Source of the DNA: Gammaproteobacteria bacterium
Lineage (GTDB): Bacteria > Pseudomonadota > Gammaproteobacteria > Pseudomonadales > Azotimanducaceae_A
Assembly: GCA_026713405.1 (NCBI GenBank)
Contig: JAPOON010000203.1
Coordinates: 1 to 5,033, forward strand
Reading direction: 5' to 3'
DNA length: 5,033 nucleotides
In this document: positions 1 through 3,708 of the stretch, one piece after another
How the letters are laid out: each line of letters begins with the position of its first letter
How positions within the stretch are numbered: position 1 is the stretch's first letter
The notes under the pieces: generated by a model
Databases searched by the model: none
Told to the model about the DNA's origin: nothing
The model's input: only the letters and a program-made list of their open reading frames with translations
Translations under genes and position numbers: made by a program

Positions 1-91
1 TCACCGCGTATCCCTGCTGCTTGAGCAGCAGCGCGGCGACCGACGAGTCGACGCCGCCGGACATCCCGACGATGATGGATGCGCGCGCCAT
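1..91 (-). CDS. mnmA: tRNA-specific 2-thiouridylase MnmA, N-terminal fragment
   Basis: Read leftward from the ATG at 91-89, the first 30 residues give [20 protein letters not shown] followed by [10 protein letters not shown], then the window ends. The SGGVDS stretch at residues 11-16 is the PP-loop that binds ATP in N-type ATP pyrophosphatases. The surrounding [21 protein letters not shown] is typical of MnmA, which adenylates U34 of Lys, Glu and Gln tRNAs and adds sulfur relayed by the Tus proteins. Other PP-loop enzymes (GuaA, ThiI, NadE) share SGGVDS but fit the flanking residues less well. A second ATG at 96-94 is out of frame. No convincing Shine-Dalgarno precedes the start. The gene is divergent from moaC, and its remaining ~330 codons lie outside the window. 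Confidence 0.9.
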   Translation of the reverse strand, partial: MARASIIVGMSGGVDSSVAALLLKQQGYAV

Positions 92-124
92 GCCATGCGC
101 CCGGGGTCTGGAAAAGGGGCGTGT

Positions 125-130
125 ATTGTA
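125..130 (-). promoter_or_regulatory. Candidate -10 of the mnmA promoter
   Basis: On the minus strand this reads TACAAT, five of six matches to the sigma-70 -10 consensus, in an otherwise GC-rich gap. Transcription would start near 118, giving a leader of roughly 27 nt before the mnmA ATG at 91. No recognisable -35 lies 16-18 bp upstream, so the promoter would be weak or activator-dependent. It overlaps the left copy of a 9-bp direct repeat. Confidence 0.45.
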
Positions 131-166
131 CCCGTTATCGTTCCCCGGGCCGGGCCGGTACCCGTT
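128..166. repeat. Pair of 9-bp direct repeats between divergent promoters
   Basis: GTACCCGTT occurs at 128-136 and again at 158-166, exactly 30 bp apart (about three helical turns). The left copy overlaps the mnmA -10 and the right copy ends 8 bp before the moaC -10. The stretch between them is a low-complexity run of CCGGG/GGCC. A shared operator for both divergent genes is possible, but nothing in the sequence names a regulator. Confidence 0.35.
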
Positions 167-170
167 CAGC

Positions 171-187
171 GGGCTATAATCGCGCGC
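171..187 (+). promoter_or_regulatory. moaC promoter: perfect -10 with GC-only discriminator
   Basis: TATAAT at 175-180 is a perfect sigma-70 -10 hexamer, followed by CGCGCGC at 181-187. The transcription start, expected about 7 nt after the -10, falls at 187-188, on the moaC ATG itself. No -35 match is visible at 16-18 bp spacing and there is no TGn extension. A GC-rich discriminator is the known hallmark of promoters inhibited by ppGpp/DksA; that regulation is inferred here. The 17 bases 171-187 recur identically in front of icd. Confidence 0.7.
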
Positions 188-673
188 ATGGGCAAACTCT
201 CCCACCTCAATGCCAAGGGTGAAGCCAACATGGTGGATGTCTCTCCGAAAGGGGAGACCCGCCGCATCGCCATTGCAGAGGCACGGGTGAACATGCAGCC
301 GGAAACGCTCGCCGCGATCCTGGAAGAGGGGGCAGCAAAAGGCGATGTGCTGGCGGTCGCACGGGTGGCCGGCATCCAGGCGGCCAAGCGTTGTGCCGAC
401 CTCATTCCCCTGTGCCATCCCCTGCAGCTGAACTGGGTGGCGGTCGAGTTTACCGCGGTGCCTCCGGGTCATCTGCGCATTACCGCCGAGTGCCGGGTGA
501 CCGGGGCGACCGGCGTCGAAATGGAAGCGCTGACTGCAGCCAGTATCGCCGCGCTCACCGTCTACGACATGTGCAAGTCCATGGACCGGGGCCTGGCGGT
601 CGAGCAGGTGCGCCTGCTCCGCAAGGAGGGCGGCAAGAGCGGCGTCTGGCAGCGCGACGGGGCAGGCGTGTGA
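188..673 (+). CDS. moaC: Cyclic pyranopterin monophosphate synthase MoaC
   Basis: This is the second step of molybdenum cofactor synthesis: MoaC converts the 3',8-cyclo-GTP made by MoaA into cyclic pyranopterin monophosphate in the cytoplasm. The 161-residue product equals the E. coli length. Family signatures are GEANMVDVS (11-19), [18 protein letters not shown] (51-68), DLIPLCHPL (71-79), [12 protein letters not shown] (108-119) and YDMCK (126-130). Residues matching the known active site are Lys51, His77, Glu111, Asp127 and Lys130. The start at 188 is chosen because [16 protein letters not shown] fits the family N-terminus. An in-frame ATG at 95 would add 31 unrelated residues and cross the promoter. 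No Shine-Dalgarno is present and the promoter places +1 at the ATG, so the message appears leaderless. First gene of moaCDE; moaA is not in the window. Confidence 0.96.
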   Translation: MGKLSHLNAKGEANMVDVSPKGETRRIAIAEARVNMQPETLAAILEEGAAKGDVLAVARVAGIQAAKRCADLIPLCHPLQLNWVAVEFTAVPPGHLRITAECRVTGATGVEMEALTAASIAALTVYDMCKSMDRGLAVEQVRLLRKEGGKSGVWQRDGAGV

Positions 674-933
674 TCCGGGTACTGTTCTTCGCATCGCTGA
701 GGGAGGCCACAGGCCGCTCGGAGTGCCGGATTCCGTTGCTGCCGGACACCGGTCCGACGTTCGGCCTGGACGGGCTCATGGCCGAACTGCAGGAACGCCT
801 GGATGCGGGTGCGTACGCGGCCCTGCTGGCCGAAAACGTGCGCATCGCCGTAAACCGTGAACTGGTGGAGGGCGCCGTCGACCTGCAGGCAGGCGACGAG
901 GTGGCCTTCCTGCCCCCTGTCACGGGGGGTTGA
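670..933 (+). CDS. moaD: Molybdopterin synthase sulfur carrier subunit MoaD
   Basis: The small ubiquitin-like subunit of molybdopterin synthase. Its C-terminal glycine is adenylated and thiocarboxylated by a MoeB-type enzyme, and it then donates sulfur to cyclic pyranopterin monophosphate within the MoaD2-MoaE2 heterotetramer. The 87-residue product starts [15 protein letters not shown] and ends FLPPVTGG, the diagnostic beta-grasp ending with terminal Gly-Gly exposed. NRELVEG (62-68) and [17 protein letters not shown] (71-87) are typical. The start is a GTG at 670-672 that overlaps the moaC stop by 4 bp (GTGA). There is no Shine-Dalgarno at useful distance, so translation is probably coupled to moaC. 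It is slightly longer than the ~81 residues of E. coli MoaD, the extra lying around residues 25-35. Confidence 0.95.
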   Translation: MIRVLFFASLREATGRSECRIPLLPDTGPTFGLDGLMAELQERLDAGAYAALLAENVRIAVNRELVEGAVDLQAGDEVAFLPPVTGG

Positions 934-1421
934 ACCTGGAACGGGTACGCATTCAGTCCGAAGACTTCTCCCTCGATGACGAGTGGCGCCGGATGCGCGC
1001 CGGTCTGGGCGGCGGCACGGGAGCGCTGGCCGCTTTCATCGGACTGGTCCGCGACCTGGGCGGTGACGGCGAGTCCAACCTGGAACTCGAGCATTACCCC
1101 GGGATGACCGAGGACAGCATCGAGGCCATCGTCGCGAGGGCCGAAGATCGCTGGGATCTGAGCGGCGCCCTGGTCATCCACCGCATCGGGCTGCTTCGGC
1201 CAACGGACCAGATCGTGCTGGTGATGTGTGCATCGGGTCACCGGGCCGAGGCTTTCGCAGCCTGCGAGTTCATCATGGATTTCCTGAAGACCGACGCGGT
1301 CTTCTGGAAGAAGGAAACAGGCCCCCACGGAAGCGGTTGGGTCGAAAGCACACAGCAGGACTTCGACCGGGCGGCGGGCTGGCGACAGCGCCCGAACGCC
1401 GGGAAATCGCCGCGGAACTGA
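930..1421 (+). CDS. moaE: Molybdopterin synthase catalytic subunit MoaE
   Basis: The large subunit of molybdopterin synthase, which binds the pyranopterin substrate and accepts two sulfurs from MoaD thiocarboxylate to form the dithiolene. The 163-residue product carries GALAAFIGLVRD (31-42), LELEHYPGMTE (51-61), HRIG (84-87), DQIVLVMCASGHRAEAF (93-109) and FIMDFLKTDAVFWKKE (114-129). Lys120 and Lys127 match the catalytic lysines 119 and 126 of the E. coli protein. The start is a TTG at 930-932 overlapping the moaD stop by 4 bp (TTGA). No earlier in-frame start suits the family, and there is no clear Shine-Dalgarno, implying coupling to moaD. The tail after residue ~150 (WRQRPNAGKSPRN) is a little longer than usual. 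Last gene of the operon. Confidence 0.95.
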   Translation: MNLERVRIQSEDFSLDDEWRRMRAGLGGGTGALAAFIGLVRDLGGDGESNLELEHYPGMTEDSIEAIVARAEDRWDLSGALVIHRIGLLRPTDQIVLVMCASGHRAEAFAACEFIMDFLKTDAVFWKKETGPHGSGWVESTQQDFDRAAGWRQRPNAGKSPRN

Positions 1422-1434
1422 TCCCTGTCCGCGG
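1410..1434 (+). terminator. Hairpin at the moaE stop, possible weak terminator
   Basis: CCGCGGA (1410-1416) and TCCGCGG (1428-1434) form a perfect 7-bp GC-rich stem with an 11-nt loop that contains the moaE stop codon. No T-tract follows (GGGCGGGAATCCC instead), so it is not a standard intrinsic terminator. It could stabilise the mRNA end or pause polymerase ahead of the icd promoter. In this GC-rich background a chance match is quite possible. Confidence 0.25.
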
Positions 1435-1456
1435 GGGCGGGAATCCCTTGCTCCGT

Positions 1457-1486
1457 CTGACGCCTGGTGCATCCCTGGGCTATAAT
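1457..1486 (+). promoter_or_regulatory. icd promoter (-35 CTGACG, 18 bp, -10 TATAAT)
   Basis: A perfect -10, TATAAT, lies at 1481-1486 with a partial -35 match CTGACG at 1457-1462 (TGAC shared with consensus) and an 18-bp spacer. The discriminator is CGCGCGC (1487-1493), so +1 is about 1493 and the leader about 50 nt. The block 1477-1493 is identical to 171-187 in front of moaC. The GC discriminator suggests growth-rate or ppGpp control by analogy with known promoters; this is inference. Confidence 0.75.
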
Positions 1487-1529
1487 CGCGCGCTTTTCCG
1501 CACCCACCGCAATTTCTCGGCTTGAAGCC

Positions 1530-1534
1530 AGGAG
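1530..1534 (+). promoter_or_regulatory. Shine-Dalgarno of icd
   Basis: AGGAG ends 8 nt before the ATG at 1543 and decides the icd start. The in-frame TTG at 1522 lies upstream of this site and is therefore not used. It is one of the few strong ribosome binding sites in the window; the moa genes, clpS and clpA lack one. Confidence 0.85.
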
Positions 1535-1542
1535 CAGATTCC

Positions 1543-2802
1543 ATGACCTATCAGCACATCCGCGTGCCCTCCGACGGCGAGAAGATCACCGTCAACGGGG
1601 ACAGCTCCCTGAACGTTCCCGACACTCCCATCATTCCCTATATCGAAGGGGACGGAATCGGCATCGATATCACGCCGGTCATGCTCAAGGTCGTGGATGC
1701 CGCGATCCGGATCGCCTACGCGGGCAAACGGAAAATATCCTGGATGGAAATCTATTCCGGCGAGAAGTCCGTGGAACTCTACGGCGAGGACGAGTGGCTG
1801 CCCGAGGAAACACTTGCGGCAATGCGCGAATTCCTGGTCGGCATCAAGGGCCCGATGACAACGCCGGTCGGCGGCGGCATCCGCTCCCTGAACGTCGCCC
1901 TGCGCCAGGAACTCGACCTGTACGTCTGCCTGCGACCCGTGCGGTGGTTCCAGGGCGTTCCCAGCCCGGTGGTTGCCCCGCACAAGACCGACATGGTCAT
2001 CTTTCGCGAGAACACCGAAGACATCTATGCCGGCGTCGAGTGGGCGGCGGACTCGACGGAAGCCGACAAGGTGATCGCCTTTCTGCGCGACGAAATGGGT
2101 GTCCACAAGATTCGTTTCCCGCAGCACTGCGGCATCGGCATCAAGCCGATTTCGGTGGAAGGCACCGAGCGCCTGGTGCGCAAGGCAATTCAGTACGCCA
2201 TCGACGAAGACCGCACCTCGGTCACCTTCGTGCACAAGGGCAACATCATGAAATTCACGGAAGGCGCCTTCAAGGACTGGGGATACCGGGTGGCCGCCCG
2301 GGATTTCGGCGCCGAGCCCCTGGACGGCGGGCCCTGGCACCGGCTGAAGAACCCAAGCTCCGGCAAGACGATCGTCATCAAGGACATGATCGCCGACGCC
2401 ATGCTGCAGCAGATACTGACCCGTCCCGACGAATACGACGTGCTGGCAACCATGAACCTGAACGGGGACTACATCTCCGACGCACTGGCCGCCCAGGTCG
2501 GTGGCATCGGCATCGCGCCCGGCGCGAACATTGGCGATGAAATCGCGCTGTTCGAAGCCACCCACGGAACGGCGCCGAAATACACCGGACTCGACAAGGT
2601 GAATCCGGGGTCGCTCGTACTTTCCGCCGAGATGATGCTGCGCCACCTCGGCTGGCGCGAGGCCGCCGACCTCATCGTCTCCGGCATGGAAGGCGCCATT
2701 CTGAACAAGACGGTGACCTACGACTTCGAGCGGCTGATGAACGGCGCAACGCTTCTGAGCTGTTCCGCGTTCGGAGATGCCGTCATCGAGGCGATGAGCT
2801 GA
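1543..2802 (+). CDS. icd: NADP-dependent isocitrate dehydrogenase
   Basis: A TCA-cycle enzyme oxidising isocitrate to 2-oxoglutarate and CO2 with NADP+ in the cytoplasm. The 419-residue product is close in length to E. coli Icd (416) and collinear with it. The N-terminal [12 protein letters not shown] (29-40) opens the isopropylmalate/isocitrate dehydrogenase fold. [13 protein letters not shown] (110-122) is the substrate loop, with Ser115 equivalent to the E. coli Ser113 phosphorylated by Ace[12 protein letters not shown] and [13 protein letters not shown] follow, then [18 protein letters not shown] with the metal-binding aspartates. HGTAPKY (Lys346, Tyr347) and TYDFER (Tyr393, Arg397) are the residues that read the NADP 2'-phosphate, so NADP rather than NAD is expected. 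It is transcribed from its own promoter after moaE and converges on the cold-shock gene 12 bp past its stop. Confidence 0.98.
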   Translation: MTYQHIRVPSDGEKITVNGDSSLNVPDTPIIPYIEGDGIGIDITPVMLKVVDAAIRIAYAGKRKISWMEIYSGEKSVELYGEDEWLPEETLAAMREFLVGIKGPMTTPVGGGIRSLNVALRQELDLYVCLRPVRWFQGVPSPVVAPHKTDMVIFRENTEDIYAGVEWAADSTEADKVIAFLRDEMGVHKIRFPQHCGIGIKPISVEGTERLVRKAIQYAIDEDRTSVTFVHKGNIMKFTEGAFKDWGYRVAARDFGAEPLDGGPWHRLKNPSSGKTIVIKDMIADAMLQQILTRPDEYDVLATMNLNGDYISDALAAQVGGIGIAPGANIGDEIALFEATHGTAPKYTGLDKVNPGSLVLSAEMMLRHLGWREAADLIVSGMEGAILNKTVTYDFERLMNGATLLSCSAFGDAVIEAMS

Positions 2803-2817
2803 CGGCGGTTCCCGTCA
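2800..2817. terminator. Palindrome holding both convergent stop codons
   Basis: TGACGG (2800-2805) and CCGTCA (2812-2817) are perfect inverted arms around a 6-nt loop. The left arm begins with the icd TGA, and the right arm read leftward begins with the TGA of the cold-shock gene. The same short hairpin would thus form at the end of either transcript. The stem is only 6 bp and neither side has a T-tract, so it is at most a weak terminator or an mRNA 3'-end structure. Confidence 0.3.
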
Positions 2818-3153
2818 TCCGTCCCGGTCGGGCAAGTCCTCCGCCTGGTCGGATGGTTCCTCCACCTGGTCGGATGGTTCCTCCAGCGAGTCGGATGCTT
2901 CCTCCAGCGTCGGCTCGGGGGGCGAGGGGCCGCCATCCTCCTGTTCGACGGACGTGTGCCGTATGTTGACGGCGTGCTGCCCCTTGGGCCCTGCCACGGT
3001 GTCGAATTCGACCTCCTGGCCCGCTTTGAGGGTCTTGTAACCCTCCATCTCGATTGACGAATAGTGGACGAACAGGTCGCCTTCACCGGATTCCGGCAGT
3101 ATGAATCCGTAACCCTTGGCGTTGTTGAACCACTTGACCTTACCCTTAGCCAT
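2815..3153 (-). CDS. cspD: CspD-like cold-shock-domain protein with acidic heptad tail
   Basis: Residues 1-67 form a single cold-shock domain, a five-stranded OB fold that binds single-stranded nucleic acid. The start MAKGKVKWFNNAKGYGFI holds RNP1 (KGYGFI, 13-18), and DLFVHYSSI (26-34) holds RNP2. GYKTLKAGQEVEFD and GPKGQHAVNI complete it. HYS, GYKTL and placement divergent from clpS favour CspD, in E. coli a stationary-phase inhibitor of DNA replication, over CspA. Residues 68-112 are an acidic, Pro/Ser/Glu/Asp-rich tail ending in four heptads (EEASDSL, EEPSDQV, EEPSDQA, EDLPDRD). At 112 residues it is much longer than E. coli CspD (74). The ATG at 3153 is backed by GGAGG at 3167-3163 (9-nt spacing). 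The symbol rests on context and similarity and the role on the family; the tail's function is unknown. Confidence 0.88.
   Translation of the reverse strand: MAKGKVKWFNNAKGYGFILPESGEGDLFVHYSSIEMEGYKTLKAGQEVEFDTVAGPKGQHAVNIRHTSVEQEDGGPSPPEPTLEEASDSLEEPSDQVEEPSDQAEDLPDRDG
2844..2906. repeat. Three 21-bp tandem repeats in the cspD tail
   Basis: Units at 2844-2864 and 2865-2885 are identical over 21 bp, and 2886-2906 matches at 17 of 21. A more degenerate copy (about 14 of 21) precedes at 2823-2843. The unit is a whole number of codons, so copy-number change would lengthen or shorten the acidic tail without a frameshift. The identity of two units suggests a recent duplication or slippage event. 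Confidence 0.9.
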
Positions 3154-3154
3154 A

Positions 3155-3176
3155 GGGGGAGCCCTCCGGAGCCCCC
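3155..3176 (-). promoter_or_regulatory. Shine-Dalgarno of cspD inside a GC hairpin
   Basis: Read leftward, GGGGG (3176-3172) can pair with CCCCC (3159-3155), enclosing a 12-nt loop that carries the Shine-Dalgarno GGAGG (3167-3163). The loop also contains the self-complementary CTCCGGAG, giving an alternative pairing that hides the site. The ATG follows 1 nt after the stem. This could modulate cspD translation, for instance with temperature or growth phase; that is inference. Confidence 0.45.
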
Positions 3177-3205
3177 AGCAACATCAATTTGATAGCCCTT
3201 CCCCG

Positions 3206-3228
3206 AGCGCGGACTTTCCGCGCTTTTT
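3206..3228 (+). terminator. Rho-independent terminator-like hairpin upstream of clpS
   Basis: AGCGCGG (3206-3212), loop ACTTT and CCGCGCT (3218-3224) form a perfect 7-bp stem, extendable by one G-T pair, followed by a five-T run at 3224-3228. On the plus strand this has intrinsic terminator form. It lies between divergent cspD and clpS, so it would stop rightward transcripts coming through cspD antisense, chiefly icd read-through, before clpS. On the minus strand the same stem would sit at the start of the cspD leader. Confidence 0.55.
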
Positions 3229-3241
3229 GGGTTTTAGTCAA
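3213..3241 (-). promoter_or_regulatory. Candidate cspD promoter
   Basis: On the minus strand TTGACT (3241-3236) matches five of six bases of the -35 consensus. With a 17-bp spacer the -10 would be GAAAGT (3218-3213), only three of six. Transcription would begin near 3206, giving a leader of about 53 nt. TATCAA (3194-3189) is another possible -10 but has no good -35. The hairpin at 3206-3224 overlaps the proposed -10. Confidence 0.35.
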
Positions 3242-3254
3242 GCGGTTTACCGCT
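3241..3254. repeat. Short inverted repeat in the cspD-clpS gap
   Basis: AGCGG (3241-3245) and CCGCT (3250-3254) flank TTTA. It abuts the candidate cspD -35 and a TATATG (3254-3259) that could be an alternative clpS -10. It may be an operator or chance; 5-bp arms are short. Confidence 0.25.
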
Positions 3255-3278
3255 ATATGCCCGCGCCGGGGTGCAAGG

Positions 3279-3308
3279 TTGACGGCAGCGACGCTAATGG
3301 AGTATTCA
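3279..3308 (+). promoter_or_regulatory. Candidate clpS-clpA promoter
   Basis: TTGACG (3279-3284) matches five of six bases of the -35 consensus. With an 18-bp spacer, TATTCA (3303-3308) would be a poor -10 (three of six). It would start transcription near 3315, only about 4 nt before the clpS ATG, which fits the absence of a Shine-Dalgarno there. TATATG at 3254-3259 is an alternative -10 with a weaker -35 and a ~52-nt leader. Confidence 0.3.
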
Positions 3309-3318
3309 GAACCCACTT

Positions 3319-3690
3319 ATGAGCGGTATCTGGCGCGTACAGGCGAGTGGCGGAAGCGGCGATGACGGCGATCCGGTCGGCGGCGAAGACAGCGCCACAG
3401 GCGTCGTCGAGGCGGAGACCAAACCGACACTCAAGCGCCCGCCGATGTACAAAGTTATACTGCTCAACGACGACTACACGCCCATGGAGTTTGTGGTCCA
3501 CATCCTGGAGCAGTTTTTTGCGATGAATCGGGAAAAGGCAACACAGGTCATGCTCGCGGTGCATACCCAGGGCAGTGCCGTAGTTGGCATCTTTCCCCGT
3601 GACGTCGCCGAGACGAAATCGGAACAGGTGAACCAGTATGCCCAGGAAAACCAGCATCCGCTTGTTTCCCGGGTGGAAATGACGGATTGA
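3319..3690 (+). CDS. clpS: ATP-dependent Clp protease adaptor ClpS
   Basis: The adaptor that binds N-degron substrates (N-terminal Leu, Phe, Tyr, Trp) and delivers them to ClpAP, docking on the ClpA N-domain. The core, [31 protein letters not shown] (from residue 41), is nearly that of E. coli. The pocket residues Asn50, Asp51, Asp52, Met56 and His82 correspond to E. coli Asn34, Asp35, Asp36, Met40 and His66. [20 protein letters not shown] (96-115) closes the fold. At 123 residues it exceeds E. coli ClpS (106) by a longer, Gly/Asp/Ser-rich flexible N-terminal segment (1-38). The ATG at 3319 is the only start between the upstream stop (3295-3297) and the core; GGAG at 3299-3302 is too distant (16 nt) to serve it well. 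clpA follows after 18 bp, so the two are probably one operon. Confidence 0.96.
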   Translation: MSGIWRVQASGGSGDDGDPVGGEDSATGVVEAETKPTLKRPPMYKVILLNDDYTPMEFVVHILEQFFAMNREKATQVMLAVHTQGSAVVGIFPRDVAETKSEQVNQYAQENQHPLVSRVEMTD

Positions 3691-3708
3691 CGACCCCATA
3701 TACCCGAC

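Noticed and set aside
95..187. Upstream ATG extending moaC by 31 residues
   Set aside because: The extra residues are unlike any MoaC and would run across the moaC promoter and the mnmA promoter.
623..629. AAGGAGG as a ribosome binding site for moaD
   Set aside because: It is 40 nt before the GTG start and encodes the conserved Lys-Glu-Gly stretch of MoaC.
1522..1542. TTG start for icd, seven codons upstream
   Set aside because: It lies upstream of the AGGAG at 1530-1534, which is well placed for the ATG at 1543.
555..1544. Long minus-strand open frame across moaD-moaE
   Set aside because: It lies antisense to three well-recognised genes, has no recognisable protein family, and is low-complexity Arg/Pro/Ser-rich as GC-rich shadows are.
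1467..2540. 357-codon plus-strand frame overlapping icd
   Set aside because: Out of frame with icd and strongly Arg/His/Gly-rich; icd is certain in this interval.
1480..2646. 388-codon minus-strand open frame opposite icd
   Set aside because: Exact antisense shadow of icd produced by strong third-position GC; its His/Gly/Asp/Val-rich product resembles no family.
2823..2906. Tandem repeats as a CRISPR or mobile element
   Set aside because: The units are directly abutting, in frame within cspD, without spacers or flanking inverted repeats.
3116..3322. 68-codon plus-strand frame across the cspD-clpS gap
   Set aside because: No Shine-Dalgarno, overlaps the cspD start, terminator hairpin and clpS promoter region, and its residues suggest no folded domain.
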